From contig NC_013947.1 of assembly GCF_000024545.1 (NCBI RefSeq), positions 4,092,001 to 4,156,000 of the forward strand: a stretch of DNA of 64,000 nt, in the 5' to 3' direction. Both the position numbers and the translations under genes were made by a program. The notes below the pieces were generated by a model that made no database searches, was not told where the DNA came from, and worked only from the letters and a program-made list of their open reading frames with translations. Positions 55,238-64,000 of the stretch are shown here, in pieces. The DNA is from Stackebrandtia nassauensis DSM 44728. Lineage in GTDB: Bacteria; Actinomycetota; Actinomycetes; Mycobacteriales; Micromonosporaceae. Numbering within the stretch: position 1 is the first letter of the stretch; each line of letters starts with the position of its first letter.

Positions 55238-56580
55238 TCGTTACTCCCCCACACGATCGCGCGAAGCTTCTCCATCCGGGAGGCCAGTCCGTTCTCGGCG
55301 CCGTGGTCGGTGGGCCGGTAGTAGACGTTGCGGTGCACCGCGTCGGGCGCGTACTGCTGGGTGACGACGGCGCGCGGGTCGTCGTGGGGGTACCGGTAGG
55401 TCTCGCCGTGGCCGAGGTTCTTGGCGCCCGCGTAGTGGCTGTCGCGCAGGCCCGGCGGCACCGGGCCGGTGTGTCCGTTCTTGACGTCGGTGATGGCCGC
55501 GCCGATCGCGGCGGTGACCGCGTTGGACTTGGGGGCGGTGGCCAGGTGGACCACGGCGTGGGCCAGGGTCAGCTGTCCTTCGGGCATGCCGATGAACGCG
55601 ACCGCCTCGGCGGCGGCCACGGCGGTCTGCAGCGCGGTCGGGTCGGCCATGCCGACGTCCTCGCTGGCGAAGATGACCAGCCGACGGGCGATGAAGCGCG
55701 GGTCCTCGCCCGCGACGATCATCCGGGCCAGCCAGTGCAGCGCGGCGTCCACGTCGGAGCCGCGCAGGCTCTTGATGAGGGCGCTGGCGATGTCGTAGTG
55801 GCTGTCGCCGTCGCGGTCGTAGCGCACCGCGGCGACGTCCACGGCCGATTCGGCGGTGGCCAGGTCGACCACGGTGGTCCCGGCGGCCTTGGCGCTGGCG
55901 GCGGCGGCCTCCAGCGCGGTCAGGGCCTTGCGGGCGTCCCCGGCGGCCAGCCGGACCAGGTGGTCGGCGGCCTCGGGTTCCAGTGCGACCTCGCCGCCCA
56001 GGCCGCGTTCGTCGCTGAGGGCGCGGTCGACGAGGGCGCGGATGTCGTCCTCGGTCAGCGGTTCCAGGGTCAGCAGCACGCACCGCGACAGCAGCGGCGA
56101 CACGACCGAGAAGTACGGGTTCTCGGTGGTGGCGGCCAACAGCGTGATGGTGCGGTCCTCGACGGCGGCCAGCAGCGCGTCCTGCTGGGTCTTGGTGAAG
56201 CGGTGCACCTCGTCGATGAACAGGACGGTGGGGGCGCCGCCGCGGCGGCGGGTGGCGCGGGCGGTCTCGATGACGGCGCGCACGTCCTTGACGCCCGCGT
56301 TCAGCGCCGACATCGGCACGTAGCGGCGGTCGGTGGCGCGCGCGACCAGGTTGGCCACGGTGGTCTTGCCGCAGCCGGGCGGGCCCCACAGGATCACCGA
56401 CAGCGGGGCGTCGCCGCCGACGAGCTGCCGCAACGGCGAGCCGGGGGTCAGCAGGTGCTGCTGGCCGACGAGTTCGTCGAGCGTCGCCGGGCGCATCCGG
56501 GCCGCCAGCGGAGCGTCCGCGGCGGGCTCTTCGGTGCGCGGCGCGGTTTCGGGAATGTCGAACAGTCCGGGCCCTTCCAT
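55234..56580 (-). CDS. rarA: Replication-associated recombination protein A (RarA/MgsA AAA+ ATPase)
   Basis: A 448-residue clamp-loader-like AAA+ ATPase that acts at stalled replication forks. Walker [10 protein letters not shown] (about 66-74), Walker [18 protein letters not shown] and sensor [11 protein letters not shown] are seen, followed by the C-terminal tetramerisation region with [23 protein letters not shown] and the family-typical [11 protein letters not shown]. Gene order rarA - small genes - alaS is common in actinobacteria. Confidence 0.95.
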   Translation of the reverse strand: MEGPGLFDIPETAPRTEEPAADAPLAARMRPATLDELVGQQHLLTPGSPLRQLVGGDAPLSVILWGPPGCGKTTVANLVARATDRRYVPMSALNAGVKDVRAVIETARATRRRGGAPTVLFIDEVHRFTKTQQDALLAAVEDRTITLLAATTENPYFSVVSPLLSRCVLLTLEPLTEDDIRALVDRALSDERGLGGEVALEPEAADHLVRLAAGDARKALTALEAAAASAKAAGTTVVDLATAESAVDVAAVRYDRDGDSHYDIASALIKSLRGSDVDAALHWLARMIVAGEDPRFIARRLVIFASEDVGMADPTALQTAVAAAEAVAFIGMPEGQLTLAHAVVHLATAPKSNAVTAAIGAAITDVKNGHTGPVPPGLRDSHYAGAKNLGHGETYRYPHDDPRAVVTQQYAPDAVHRNVYYRPTDHGAENGLASRMEKLRAIVWGSNE

Positions 56581-56649
56581 GGGGGGACACGTTACCGTCC
56601 GGCTACGACACTCCCGCGCGCGTGCGGCCTTCCCGAGCGCGGTTCCGAC

Positions 56650-57153
56650 TCAGGTGGGTTCGCTCAGACCGTCCTCGACGACCGAGGCGACATCGCCGGA
56701 GCCGAACAGGAACCACAGCGTGTCCTCCACGGCCATGGCCGACAGCCAGCTGTCGTCGACGTCGGAGCCGCCGGTCACGGCGCCGCCGCTGTCGGAGACG
56801 CCCTCGGCCACCCGGTCGTAGCGTCTGGTCTGGGAGCCTTCGGCCATCGACACGATCACCATCACCTCGCCGTCGCGGCGGGCCTTGGCCAGCAGTTCGC
56901 GCTGCGACTGCGACAGGCCGTCGGTCGCGTCGTCGGACGCGGAGGGTTCGGGTTCTGTCGTCTTCGCCGATTCCGGCGCCGAACCGGGTTCGTCCTCCTT
57001 TTCGGACGCCCCCGCGTCGGTGTCGGGCCGGGTGGCCGTGGTCGGATCGGCTGTGGCCGACGGGTTCGCGGCGGCGTTGTCGCCGGAGTCGCAGGCTCCC
57101 GCCGACAGTGCGAGGACCAGGGCGACGAATCCCAGCCGGGTGGGTGTGCGCAT
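56650..57153 (-). CDS. Hypothetical lipoprotein
   Basis: A 167-residue protein from the ATG at 57153 with a signal peptide ending in lipobox LSAGAC (Cys about 21), an acidic Asp/Glu/Ser/Thr-rich linker of about 60 residues and a small C-terminal domain (REVMVIVSMAEG-like strand, ending VASVVEDGLSEPT). No family recognised. The frame is open 25 codons further upstream but the signal peptide fixes the start. Confidence 0.68.
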   Translation of the reverse strand: MRTPTRLGFVALVLALSAGACDSGDNAAANPSATADPTTATRPDTDAGASEKEDEPGSAPESAKTTEPEPSASDDATDGLSQSQRELLAKARRDGEVMVIVSMAEGSQTRRYDRVAEGVSDSGGAVTGGSDVDDSWLSAMAVEDTLWFLFGSGDVASVVEDGLSEPT

Positions 57154-57334
57154 GTGGCGTTGACGGCCGCGACCGTCCGCGAGGTTGCCCTCATGACCGG
57201 CACGAGTTGCGCCCGGGAACTCGTGCACCCCGCGTGAGCCGTCCGGAGATGCTGGATCACGTGCGGCAAACGCAGGAGAGGCTGTTGCTACGGCGTCGGT
57301 TCAGCCTTCCGCACGTCAAATGACGCCACAAAGC

Positions 57335-57394
57335 TCGGTCACGGCGCCTCGCGGTCGATCCCTTGGACGCTGGTAGGCGTGGCGCCGTGACCGA
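57335..57394 (-). terminator. Terminator-like inverted repeat after the AfsR-type gene
   Basis: TCGGTCACGGCGCC at 57335-57348 pairs perfectly with 57381-57394 around a 32-base loop. On the minus strand the hairpin is followed by GCTTTGTGG. It starts 11 bases after the stop of the 57406-60378 gene. The large loop is unusual for a terminator. The remainder of 57154-57334 shows no feature. Confidence 0.55.
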
Positions 57395-57405
57395 TTCCCC
57401 GGCGG

Positions 57406-60378
57406 CTATCGGGTCTCGAACGCGGTGACGCCGAGCCGTTCGAAGATCGCCTCGGCCGCCGCCCGATGCTCGGCGGCTTCCGGCACCCCCAGACCCGTCA
57501 GCGCCCGGGCCAGCGCCACAAGGGAGCGTCCGTGCCGCAGCGGTTCGGACATCGACGCGAACAATCGGCACGCCTCGCGCGCGAAGGTCGCCGCGGTGGC
57601 GTAGTCCTCCTGCCGGGCGTGGATCGTGGACAGCAGCAGACTGGCGGCGGCCTCGTCTCGGCGGATGCCGCTGGATCGGCCCCACTCCAGGCATTCGCGG
57701 GCGTGTTTGAGGGCGGACTGCGCCTCGCCGCGTTCGCTGAGGCAGTGCGCGTACGGGATCAGCAGGTCCGCGGCCTCACCCACGTACCGGTTCTGGCGTT
57801 CCACCGCGAAGGACTCGGTGAAGTCGGCGTAGGCGGCGTCCAGGTCGCCCATGGCCAGCCGCAGCGATGCCCGCAGGCACAGCGCCCGCGGATGGTGCCG
57901 GGACATCGCCTCGGCCAGGATGAGTTCGACGTATTCCAGGCCCTCGGTGTAGCGGCCGGTGTCCAGGCACAGGTGGGCCAGTTTGGACGGGGTCTTGGGC
58001 CAGCGTTTGCCCGGCGGCTGCGGCGGACGTACCGCCAGCGATCGCCGCAGGTGGGTCTCGGCTTCGGCGTATTGTCCCAAATGGATGCACAGTTCGCCGA
58101 GGCTGTCGAGCCGGGCGGAGATGGCCCACGGGTCGGCGGACTCCTCGGCGATCTTGAGCGACTCGTCGAGGATCCTCCGGGCGGCCAGGTTGTCGCCGCT
58201 CAGCGAACGGAACGACGCCATGTTGTTGAGGTGGCGCGCGATCAGGAGCGGGTCGCCGCTGCGCCGCGCCGTCTCCAACGCGAGCTCCCCGGCCGCCACG
58301 GCCTCGGGCAACCGTCGCGCCGCCCAGTAGGTGCCCGCGACCAGGTTGTGCATCCACGCCTGACCGGCGGCGTCGTCGTGGGCTTCGGCGACGCCGAGCG
58401 CGATCCTGACGACCCGGCGGATCTCGTCGGGGTCGTAGCCGTCGTGGACCGAGGCGTGGAAGTTGGTGGCGGCCTTCCACACCCGGGGATGGTCGACCAG
58501 CGCCAGCACCGTGGCCACCCGGTCCTCGTGCCGCAGTTTGGTCTGGGAGTCGGCGTACCAGTCCAGCAGCCGCTCCATCGCCGCGTCGCGGTCGGCAGGT
58601 TTCAGGTCGTCGGCGGCCCGGGCGTGGGCGTACAGCCGCACCAGGTCGTGGAAGCGCCAGTGCTCGTCGCTCTGCGGGTCGATGAGGTGCGCGTGGGCGA
58701 GCCGACCCAGCAGCCTGCGGGCCTCGGCCTCGGTGCCGTCAACGACCGCGGCGGCCATGCTCGCCGAGATCTCGGTGCCGGGCACCAGTCCCAGGTGCAG
58801 GAAGAACCGCCGGGTGTTCTCGTCGATGGACGGCAGCGACAGCGTGATGCAGTCGGCGACGGCGGCGCGGGTGTCGCCCGGCACCACCATCCGTTCCAAG
58901 CGGTCGGCTCCGGCCAGTTCGGCGGCGACCTCGGCGAGCCGTTCGGAGGGGCGGGCGGCCAGGTTGGCGCCGACGACGCGCAGCGCCAGCGGCAGTCGTC
59001 CGCACAGTTCGGTGATGGCGGTGGCGGCCTCGACTTCGGCGTCCAGACGGGACTGTCCGATCAGGTCGGCCAGCAGCCTCAGCGACTCGCGCGGCCCCAG
59101 GGTGTCGACCTCGACGCGCCGGGCGCCGTCCAGGGCTGTCAGGCCCGCCAGTGAGTCGCGGCTGGTGACCAGGGCGAAGCAGCCGGGACCGGCGGGCAGC
59201 AGCGGCCGGACCTGGTCGACCCGGGCGGCGTTGTCCAGCAGGATCAGGACCCGTTTGCCGTGCAGGTAGGTGCGGTACAGCGCGGCGGCTTCGTCCAGGT
59301 CGGACGGTATCGCCTCGGAGTTGAACCCGAAGCCGCGCAGGAACCGGGTCAGCACGTCGTGGGCCGACAACGGGGCACTGTGGTCGAAGCCGCGCAGGTT
59401 GACGAACAGCTGCCCGTCGGGGAAGCGGTCGGCGCGCAGCCGGGCCCAGTGCACCGCCAGCGCGGTCTTGCCGATGCCGCCGGCACCGGCGACGGTGGCC
59501 AGCACCGAGGCGCCGTCGGCCTGGTCCAGCATGGCGTCCAGCGCCGCCAGTTGCGAGGCGCGGCCGGTGAATCCGGCGATGTCGGCGGGCAGCTGCGCCG
59601 GGACCTCCCCGACGGACTGCCGGGCCGGAGCGGAGGTCCGGGCGCCCTCGCCGTCGGCGCGCAGGATCTCCAGGTGCAGGTCGCGCAGCGCCCGGGTCGG
59701 GTCGATGCCCAGTTCCTCGGCCAGCCGGGACCGCAGCGTCGCGTACACCTCCAGCGCCTCGGTGCCGCGTCCGCACTGGTGCAGCGCCCGCATCAGCAGC
59801 GCGGCCATGTCCTGCCGGTACGGGTGCTCGGTCAGCAGCCGCCGCGCCTCCTCGACGATGCGGCCGGGCTGTCCCAGCCGCAGCTCGATGTCCATGCGGG
59901 TCTCGAAGGCCCGCAGCCGCGCCTCCTCCAGCTGCTCGGCGAAGGCGCGCAGCACCCGGCCGTTCATGCCGGTCAGCACCTCGCCGCGCCACAGTTCCAG
60001 GGCCTGGCACAGTCGGGTGTGGGCCTCGGCGAGCCGGTTGTTCTCGGCGGCGGCAGCTGCCTGCCGGACGTAGTCGTTGAACTGGAGCGAGTCGAGGTGG
60101 GCGGTGGACAGCCGGTAGCCCTCGCCGACGGCGGTGATGAGCGGGCCCTCGGCCACCGACAGGGTGCGCCGCAGCGCCGCGACGGTGTTCTGCACCTGGC
60201 GGCGGGCGGTGGCGGGCGGATCGTCGTCCCACAGCGCGTCCACGAGCCTGTCGACGGACACGACGTGACCGGCCTGCAGCAGCAGCATGGCCAGCACCTT
60301 GGGTTGCTGACGCCCCCGAACCGGGATCACGGCACCGTCGTGCCGCACTTCGAGGGAGCCGAGGATGCGAAAGTCCAC
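57406..60378 (-). CDS. AfsR/SARP-type regulator with NB-ARC and TPR domains
   Basis: A 990-residue regulator: winged helix (MDFRILGSLEVRHDGAVIPVRGRQQPKVLAMLLLQAG), activation domain to about 250, NB-ARC ATPase with P-loop GAGGIGKTA near 300, LILLDNAARVDQV and FALVTSRDSL, then TPR-like repeats at about 690-970. Its winged helix differs from the other three in the window (GRQQPKVLAML versus KQRLLLA), so it belongs to another subgroup. Downstream on the strand is only a lipoprotein; upstream is the peptide deformylase gene. Targets unknown. Confidence 0.92.
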   Translation of the reverse strand: MDFRILGSLEVRHDGAVIPVRGRQQPKVLAMLLLQAGHVVSVDRLVDALWDDDPPATARRQVQNTVAALRRTLSVAEGPLITAVGEGYRLSTAHLDSLQFNDYVRQAAAAAENNRLAEAHTRLCQALELWRGEVLTGMNGRVLRAFAEQLEEARLRAFETRMDIELRLGQPGRIVEEARRLLTEHPYRQDMAALLMRALHQCGRGTEALEVYATLRSRLAEELGIDPTRALRDLHLEILRADGEGARTSAPARQSVGEVPAQLPADIAGFTGRASQLAALDAMLDQADGASVLATVAGAGGIGKTALAVHWARLRADRFPDGQLFVNLRGFDHSAPLSAHDVLTRFLRGFGFNSEAIPSDLDEAAALYRTYLHGKRVLILLDNAARVDQVRPLLPAGPGCFALVTSRDSLAGLTALDGARRVEVDTLGPRESLRLLADLIGQSRLDAEVEAATAITELCGRLPLALRVVGANLAARPSERLAEVAAELAGADRLERMVVPGDTRAAVADCITLSLPSIDENTRRFFLHLGLVPGTEISASMAAAVVDGTEAEARRLLGRLAHAHLIDPQSDEHWRFHDLVRLYAHARAADDLKPADRDAAMERLLDWYADSQTKLRHEDRVATVLALVDHPRVWKAATNFHASVHDGYDPDEIRRVVRIALGVAEAHDDAAGQAWMHNLVAGTYWAARRLPEAVAAGELALETARRSGDPLLIARHLNNMASFRSLSGDNLAARRILDESLKIAEESADPWAISARLDSLGELCIHLGQYAEAETHLRRSLAVRPPQPPGKRWPKTPSKLAHLCLDTGRYTEGLEYVELILAEAMSRHHPRALCLRASLRLAMGDLDAAYADFTESFAVERQNRYVGEAADLLIPYAHCLSERGEAQSALKHARECLEWGRSSGIRRDEAAASLLLSTIHARQEDYATAATFAREACRLFASMSEPLRHGRSLVALARALTGLGVPEAAEHRAAAEAIFERLGVTAFETR

Positions 60379-60467
60379 GAAGTCTCCGTCGGGGGCACAG
60401 TCGGTTGAGGGCCTCTAACAATACCCAGCATCCGGGATTACCGGGTATGCCCCGCTTTGGTGGGGTT

Positions 60468-60989
60468 TCAGCCCAGTCCGGCCTCGGCGAGCAGGCGCTT
60501 GCGGATCTTCTTGGGCAGCTTGTCCACGTAGACGATGCCGTTGAGATGGTCGGTCTCGTGTTGCAGGCACCGGGCGGCCTCGCCGGTGCTGGTGAGGGTG
60601 ATCGGCTTGCCGGTCTTGTCGAAGCCGTCGACGGTGGCGGTCTGGGTGCGGGCCACGTCGGCGTACTGGCCGGGCACCGACAGGCAGCCTTCGGGGCCGA
60701 CGTTGAGTTCGCGCGGCGGCGGTTCCTCGCGCAGCGTCGGGTTGACGATGTGGCCGTACAGGCGACCGCCGTCGTCGTCGCGGCAGTCGATGACGAACAC
60801 CCGCGCGTCGACGCCGATCTGGTTGGCCGCCAGGCCCACCCCGTTGGCGGCGTACATGCTGGCGAACATGTCGTCGACCAGCCGCGCCAGCTCGTCGTCG
60901 AAGTCGGTGACCGTCCTACAACGACGGTGCAGCACCTCGGTGCCGTGGTACACGATGTCGTGCACGGTTCCCGACTCGGTTTCTGTCAT
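60468..60989 (-). CDS. def: Peptide deformylase
   Basis: A 173-residue metalloenzyme that removes the N-formyl group from new proteins. All three motifs are present: GVGLAANQIG, EGCLSVPG (metal-binding Cys) and QHETDHLNG (HExxH with catalytic Glu). Downstream toward 60420 an ATACCC/GGGTAT dyad (60421-60448) lies between it and the AfsR-type gene. A single-gene unit as far as can be seen. Confidence 0.97.
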   Translation of the reverse strand: MTETESGTVHDIVYHGTEVLHRRCRTVTDFDDELARLVDDMFASMYAANGVGLAANQIGVDARVFVIDCRDDDGGRLYGHIVNPTLREEPPPRELNVGPEGCLSVPGQYADVARTQTATVDGFDKTGKPITLTSTGEAARCLQHETDHLNGIVYVDKLPKKIRKRLLAEAGLG

Positions 60990-61047
60990 GACTCACGCCT
61001 TCCTGACTACTTACCCCGAGAATGCTAGCCAAGGCGCGCGAAAGCGC

Positions 61048-61077
61048 CGACCCCGGCCGCTCGGCGAGCGGAGGTCG
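61048..61077 (-). terminator. Possible terminator after the KDPG aldolase gene
   Basis: CCGCTC-GGC-GAGCGG (61057-61071) with flanking CGACC/GGTCG pairs forms a hairpin 14 bases past the aldolase stop on the minus strand. The T-rich stretch that follows is short and interrupted. Confidence 0.4.
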
Positions 61078-61090
61078 TTGTGGCGGAGGG

Positions 61091-61699
61091 TCAGTCGCGG
61101 GTGGTGTCGGCCACCAGCCGGGCCAGGCCCGCGACGGCCTGCGGGTCGGCCAGCGCCGAACCCAGGGCCGCGACCGAGGCCCCGGCCGCCAGGAAGTCGG
61201 GGGCCGAGGCGACGGAGACGCCGCCGGTGGCGACGATGTTCAGGTGCGGGAACGGGCCGTGCATGGCGCGAAACCAGCTGGTGCCCAGGGCCGCGGCCGG
61301 GAAGGCCTTGACCCAGTCGCAACCGGCGGCCAGTGCCCGCTGGATCTCCGAGGCGGTGGCCACGCCGGGAAGGTGCGGCATTCCGGCGTCGAAGCTCGCG
61401 GCGGCCACGTCGGGGTCCAGGCCGGGCGCGACGGTGTAGGCGGCCCCGGCGGCGGCAGCAGCGTCGACGTGGGCGCGGCTGACCACGGTCCCGGCGCCGA
61501 CGTCCAGGCCGCGTTCGGCCCCGGCCGCCACGGCGGCGGCCAGCGACTTCTCCTGTCCCGGTTCGCCGATGGGAACCTCCAGCAGGTTCACCCCGGCGTC
61601 CCAGGCGGTGTGGGCCAGGGCGACGGTGTCCTCCGGCGGCAGCCCGCGCAGGATCACCATGACCCGGTCGTCGCCGAACAGTTCCTCGAAGCTCATCAT
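61091..61699 (-). CDS. eda: 2-dehydro-3-deoxyphosphogluconate (KDPG) aldolase
   Basis: A 202-residue class I aldolase splitting KDPG to pyruvate and glyceraldehyde 3-phosphate, the last step of Entner-Doudoroff and hexuronate catabolism. Seen: RVMVILRGL at the start of the barrel, catalytic Glu region LLEVPI, GAGTVVSRAHVDAAAAAGA, Schiff-base Lys near 131 in DWVKAFPA and phosphate-binding NIVATGGVSV. Its ATG overlaps the upstream kinase stop by 4 bases, forming a two-gene operon. Confidence 0.93.
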   Translation of the reverse strand: MMSFEELFGDDRVMVILRGLPPEDTVALAHTAWDAGVNLLEVPIGEPGQEKSLAAAVAAGAERGLDVGAGTVVSRAHVDAAAAAGAAYTVAPGLDPDVAAASFDAGMPHLPGVATASEIQRALAAGCDWVKAFPAAALGTSWFRAMHGPFPHLNIVATGGVSVASAPDFLAAGASVAALGSALADPQAVAGLARLVADTTRD

Positions 61700-62640
61700 G
61701 GTGTCCCGTCGTTGAGTGCGGCCGTGATCCACGCCTGTCCCGGCAGCGGTCCGATGTCGCCGGAGACCCGCAGCGCACCGCCCGCGATCAGGTGGCCCAT
61801 CCGCAGCCGGGCCCGGGGAACGGCGCCCTTGAGCACCGCGAACAGGTACCCGGCGGCGAAGGCGTCCCCGGCGCCGACCGGTTCGACGACCTTGACGATC
61901 GGCGACTCCATGAAGATGCCGTCGGCGGTGCCCTCGAAGATGGTCGCGCCGATCTCGCCGTTCTTGACCACCAGGGTCTTGGGCCCGGTCAGGTGGTAGC
62001 GGACGTCCTCGGGCCGGGTGATGCCCCACAGGGTCTCGGCCTCGTCCAGACCGACGAACACCAGGTCGGAGGCGCTGGCGAGCGTGCGGATCACCGACGA
62101 GGCGGTCTCCACCGGCCACAGCTTCGGCCGGTAGTTGACGTCGAAGCTCATCAGCGCGCCCGGCCACGGCCGTTCGATCAGCGCGTGCACCATCAGGTCC
62201 AGACAGGAGTCCGACAGCGCGGCGGTGATGCCGGTCAGGTGGACGATCTTGGCGCGGGGCAGGCTGTCGACCAGCTTGCGTCCCATGCCGGTGGCCGCCG
62301 AACCCTTGCGGTAGTAGTAGACCCGCGTGTTCATCTTGTCGGGGTCCTTGAAGTACACCCCGGTCGGCAACGCGGGGTCGACCTCGATGAAGCTGGTGTC
62401 GGCGCCCACGGCGGCCAGCTGGCGGCACACCAGTTCACCGAAGGGGTCGTCGCCGACGCGTCCGGCCCAGGCGGCTTTGGCGCCCAGCAACGAGAAGTAC
62501 GTCACCACATTGGACTCCGCTCCGGCGACCCCCATGCGCAGCTTCGGTCTTTCGCGCAACGGCGCGGGCGGATCGGGGGCGACCAAGGCCATGGATTCAC
62601 CAATGCCGATGAGGTCGAAGTCCGTGCGGGGTGTATTCAA
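61696..62640 (-). CDS. kdgK: 2-keto-3-deoxygluconate kinase (PfkB family), TTG start
   Basis: A 314-residue ribokinase-fold sugar kinase. GVAGAESNVVTYFSLLGAKAAWAGRVGDDPFG is PfkB motif 1 and GAGDAFAAGYLF near 257 is motif 2 with the catalytic Asp. Coupling with KDPG aldolase shows KDG as the likely substrate, giving KDPG for the next enzyme. I start at the TTG at 62640 because AGGAG sits 6 bases before it and homology begins there (LNTPRTDFDLIGIGESM); the ATG at 62718 would add 26 low-complexity residues. Confidence 0.9.
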   Translation of the reverse strand: MNTPRTDFDLIGIGESMALVAPDPPAPLRERPKLRMGVAGAESNVVTYFSLLGAKAAWAGRVGDDPFGELVCRQLAAVGADTSFIEVDPALPTGVYFKDPDKMNTRVYYYRKGSAATGMGRKLVDSLPRAKIVHLTGITAALSDSCLDLMVHALIERPWPGALMSFDVNYRPKLWPVETASSVIRTLASASDLVFVGLDEAETLWGITRPEDVRYHLTGPKTLVVKNGEIGATIFEGTADGIFMESPIVKVVEPVGAGDAFAAGYLFAVLKGAVPRARLRMGHLIAGGALRVSGDIGPLPGQAWITAALNDGTP

Positions 62641-62725
62641 GTGTGGCTCCTGCGGTGGGGCGTCGCCGCGTGGTGCTGGGTCGCTGCTGCCCTGCACCCT
62701 AGTGCATCGCCGCCCCACGCCGCAG

Positions 62726-63643
62726 CTATCTCCCTGTCGTTTCGGCCTGTGTCACCTTCGCGGTGATCGCGTCCCGGTTGGCGGCCAGCCATGCCTCGAA
62801 GTCGAGCAGTCCCGGATGCCATTTCCGCAGGCCCTCGATGTCGACGTTCATGGCGACCCGGTTCATCATGTCCAGTCCCTCGGCGAGTGCCTCGCTGATG
62901 GCGCGCAGTTGTTCGATGGGCACCTGGACGTAGGGCACCTCGCGTCCGGCGGTCCGGCCGAGGGCGGCGGCGATGTCGGTCTGGGTCAGTTGGTCGCCGG
63001 CGAGTTCGTGCACGAGGCCGTCGTGCGCCTTCGGGTCGGCGAAGGCCAGCGCGACGAAGGCGGCGATGTCGGCCACGGCGATCAGCGGCTCGGCCATGGT
63101 GGGGGCCAGCGGCGTCACCAGGGCACCGTCGCGCAGTCCCCGGATGGCGCCCAGGTAGTTCTCCATGAAGGACGTCGGCCGCAGGATCGTGTACGAGATG
63201 CCCAGCGAGCGGATGTGCGCCTCGACGGCCTTCTTGTGCGCCAGGATCGGCAGCACGCCCACCATCTCGGGGTTGTCGACGCCCGTCGACGAGGAGTAGA
63301 CGAGGTGGCTGGCCCCGGCGACCTTGGCGGCGTCGGCGACGTTGACGCCGCTGCGGACCTCGTGTTCGGGGTCGTCGGCGTACTCGGTGCCGTCGAAGGC
63401 GCCAGTGTGGACACTGTAGACGCCCCAGGCGCCCGCGAAGGCGGCGTCGAGGCTGGCGCGGTCGTCCATGTCGGCGGCCACGACCTCGGCTCCGGCGGCG
63501 GCCAGTGCCCTGGCGGCGGGTTTGGCGGGATCGCGGCTGATGGCCCGCACCCGCCAGCCCTCGGCCAGCAGCCGTTTCGCCACGGCACCGCCCTGCTGTC
63601 CGGTGGCTCCGATGACGGCGACGATCTTGTCCTTGGTGGTCAT
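62726..63643 (-). CDS. NmrA-like NAD(P)-binding protein
   Basis: A 305-residue atypical short-chain dehydrogenase with Rossmann turn VIGATGQQGGAVAKRLLAEG (residues 10-29), HLVYSSSTGVDN, and TILRPTSFMENYLGAI, the NmrA/HSCARG pattern. The Tyr-x-x-x-Lys catalytic pair of true dehydrogenases is not evident, as in NADP-sensing NmrA proteins. A TetR-family gene starts divergently 115 bases away and probably controls it, a common arrangement. Confidence 0.88.
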   Translation of the reverse strand: MTTKDKIVAVIGATGQQGGAVAKRLLAEGWRVRAISRDPAKPAARALAAAGAEVVAADMDDRASLDAAFAGAWGVYSVHTGAFDGTEYADDPEHEVRSGVNVADAAKVAGASHLVYSSSTGVDNPEMVGVLPILAHKKAVEAHIRSLGISYTILRPTSFMENYLGAIRGLRDGALVTPLAPTMAEPLIAVADIAAFVALAFADPKAHDGLVHELAGDQLTQTDIAAALGRTAGREVPYVQVPIEQLRAISEALAEGLDMMNRVAMNVDIEGLRKWHPGLLDFEAWLAANRDAITAKVTQAETTGR

Positions 63644-63758
63644 GGGGGTCCTTTCGGGAATCGCAACGGCCGCCGCCGGGTTAGTATCGGGGGCGGCGAC
63701 CCGGTTAACAAACGGAACGCTACACCCGCTTATTCGCGATCGTCAAGGAGGCCCGCGC

Positions 63759-64000
63759 ATGACCGCAGCCACCCCGCGCGCCGACGCCCGCCGCAACCGT
63801 GCCAACGTGCTGGCCGCCGCCGAGGACCTGTTCGCCAGCCAGGGCCTTTCGGTCCCGCTCGACGAGATCGCCCGGGCCGCCGGGGTCGGCGCCGGTACCG
63901 TCTACCGCCACTTCCCCACCAAGGACGCCCTGTTCGAGGCGGTCATGGCCCAGCGGATCGAGCAGCTGGGAGCCAGCGCCGTGTCAGCCCTGGAGTGCGA
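63759..64000 (+). CDS. TetR-family transcriptional regulator (partial, cut by window end)
   Basis: The first 80 residues are a TetR winged HTH: RRNRANVLAAAEDLFASQG, then LDEIARAAGVGAGTVYRHFPTKDALFEAV, the recognition helix and Tyr/His/Phe cap. AAGGAG at 63745-63750 precedes the ATG. The ligand domain lies beyond the window. It is divergent from the NmrA-like gene, its probable target. The 115-base space contains GGTTAAC but no clear long dyad. Confidence 0.9.
   Translation, partial: MTAATPRADARRNRANVLAAAEDLFASQGLSVPLDEIARAAGVGAGTVYRHFPTKDALFEAVMAQRIEQLGASAVSALEC

Overview
This is a high-GC (roughly 70 percent by eye), GC3-rich, densely coding actinobacterial chromosome segment. Markers of the group are four AfsR/SARP-type regulators with NB-ARC and TPR domains, an IdeR/DtxR-type iron box, a mycothiol-family maleylpyruvate isomerase-like protein, SigE-family and ECF41 sigma factors, and the order alaS-ruvX-mltG-aroE. 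The mix suggests a Glycomycetales/Micromonosporales-like organism such as Stackebrandtia; that placement is inference from gene content. No tRNA, rRNA, CRISPR array, insertion sequence or prophage was seen.

Layout, left to right. 1-5443: stress genes (Dps ferritin, HdeD-like membrane protein, ClpC-like AAA+ unfoldase), a maleylpyruvate isomerase-like protein and a CorA channel. 5459-10507: aspartate 4-decarboxylase between two AspT-type exchangers, a decarboxylation/antiport module. 10594-14822: lipoprotein, then a PadR-controlled ABC exporter. 14934-19774: thioesterase, AhpD-like protein with its ECF41 sigma factor, and the convergent pntAA-pntAB-pntB transhydrogenase operon. 20043-24415: two paralogous SigE-family sigma factor/membrane-protein pairs around an FAD monooxygenase. 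24420-29208: ABC exporter, enoyl-CoA hydratase, small HTH protein, membrane proteins.

29287-35318 holds two AfsR-type regulators, the first split by a frameshift with a TGATG stop/start overlap. A threonine dehydratase-like gene follows that lacks a stop codon at its domain end. 36275-41172 is a ferric-siderophore uptake operon (ATPase, binding protein, fused permease, siderophore-interacting flavoprotein) with an iron box at its head. 41314-45243 is a five-gene operon of three WXG-type helical proteins and two YbaB/EbfC-like proteins. It diverges from a third AfsR-type gene, and the shared intergenic region carries three CTAGG motifs at exact 11-bp steps, the geometry of a SARP operator. This pairing is the strongest candidate for an undescribed system here.

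48264-48494 is a pure 7-bp tandem array of 33 units in four ordered variant blocks, and the aroE stop codon lies inside it. 48477-57153 is the housekeeping cluster aroE-mltG-ruvX-alaS with small membrane proteins and rarA. 57406-64000 holds the fourth AfsR-type regulator, peptide deformylase, a KDG kinase/KDPG aldolase operon, an NmrA-like protein and the start of a divergent TetR gene. No stretch longer than about 300 bases lacks a gene.
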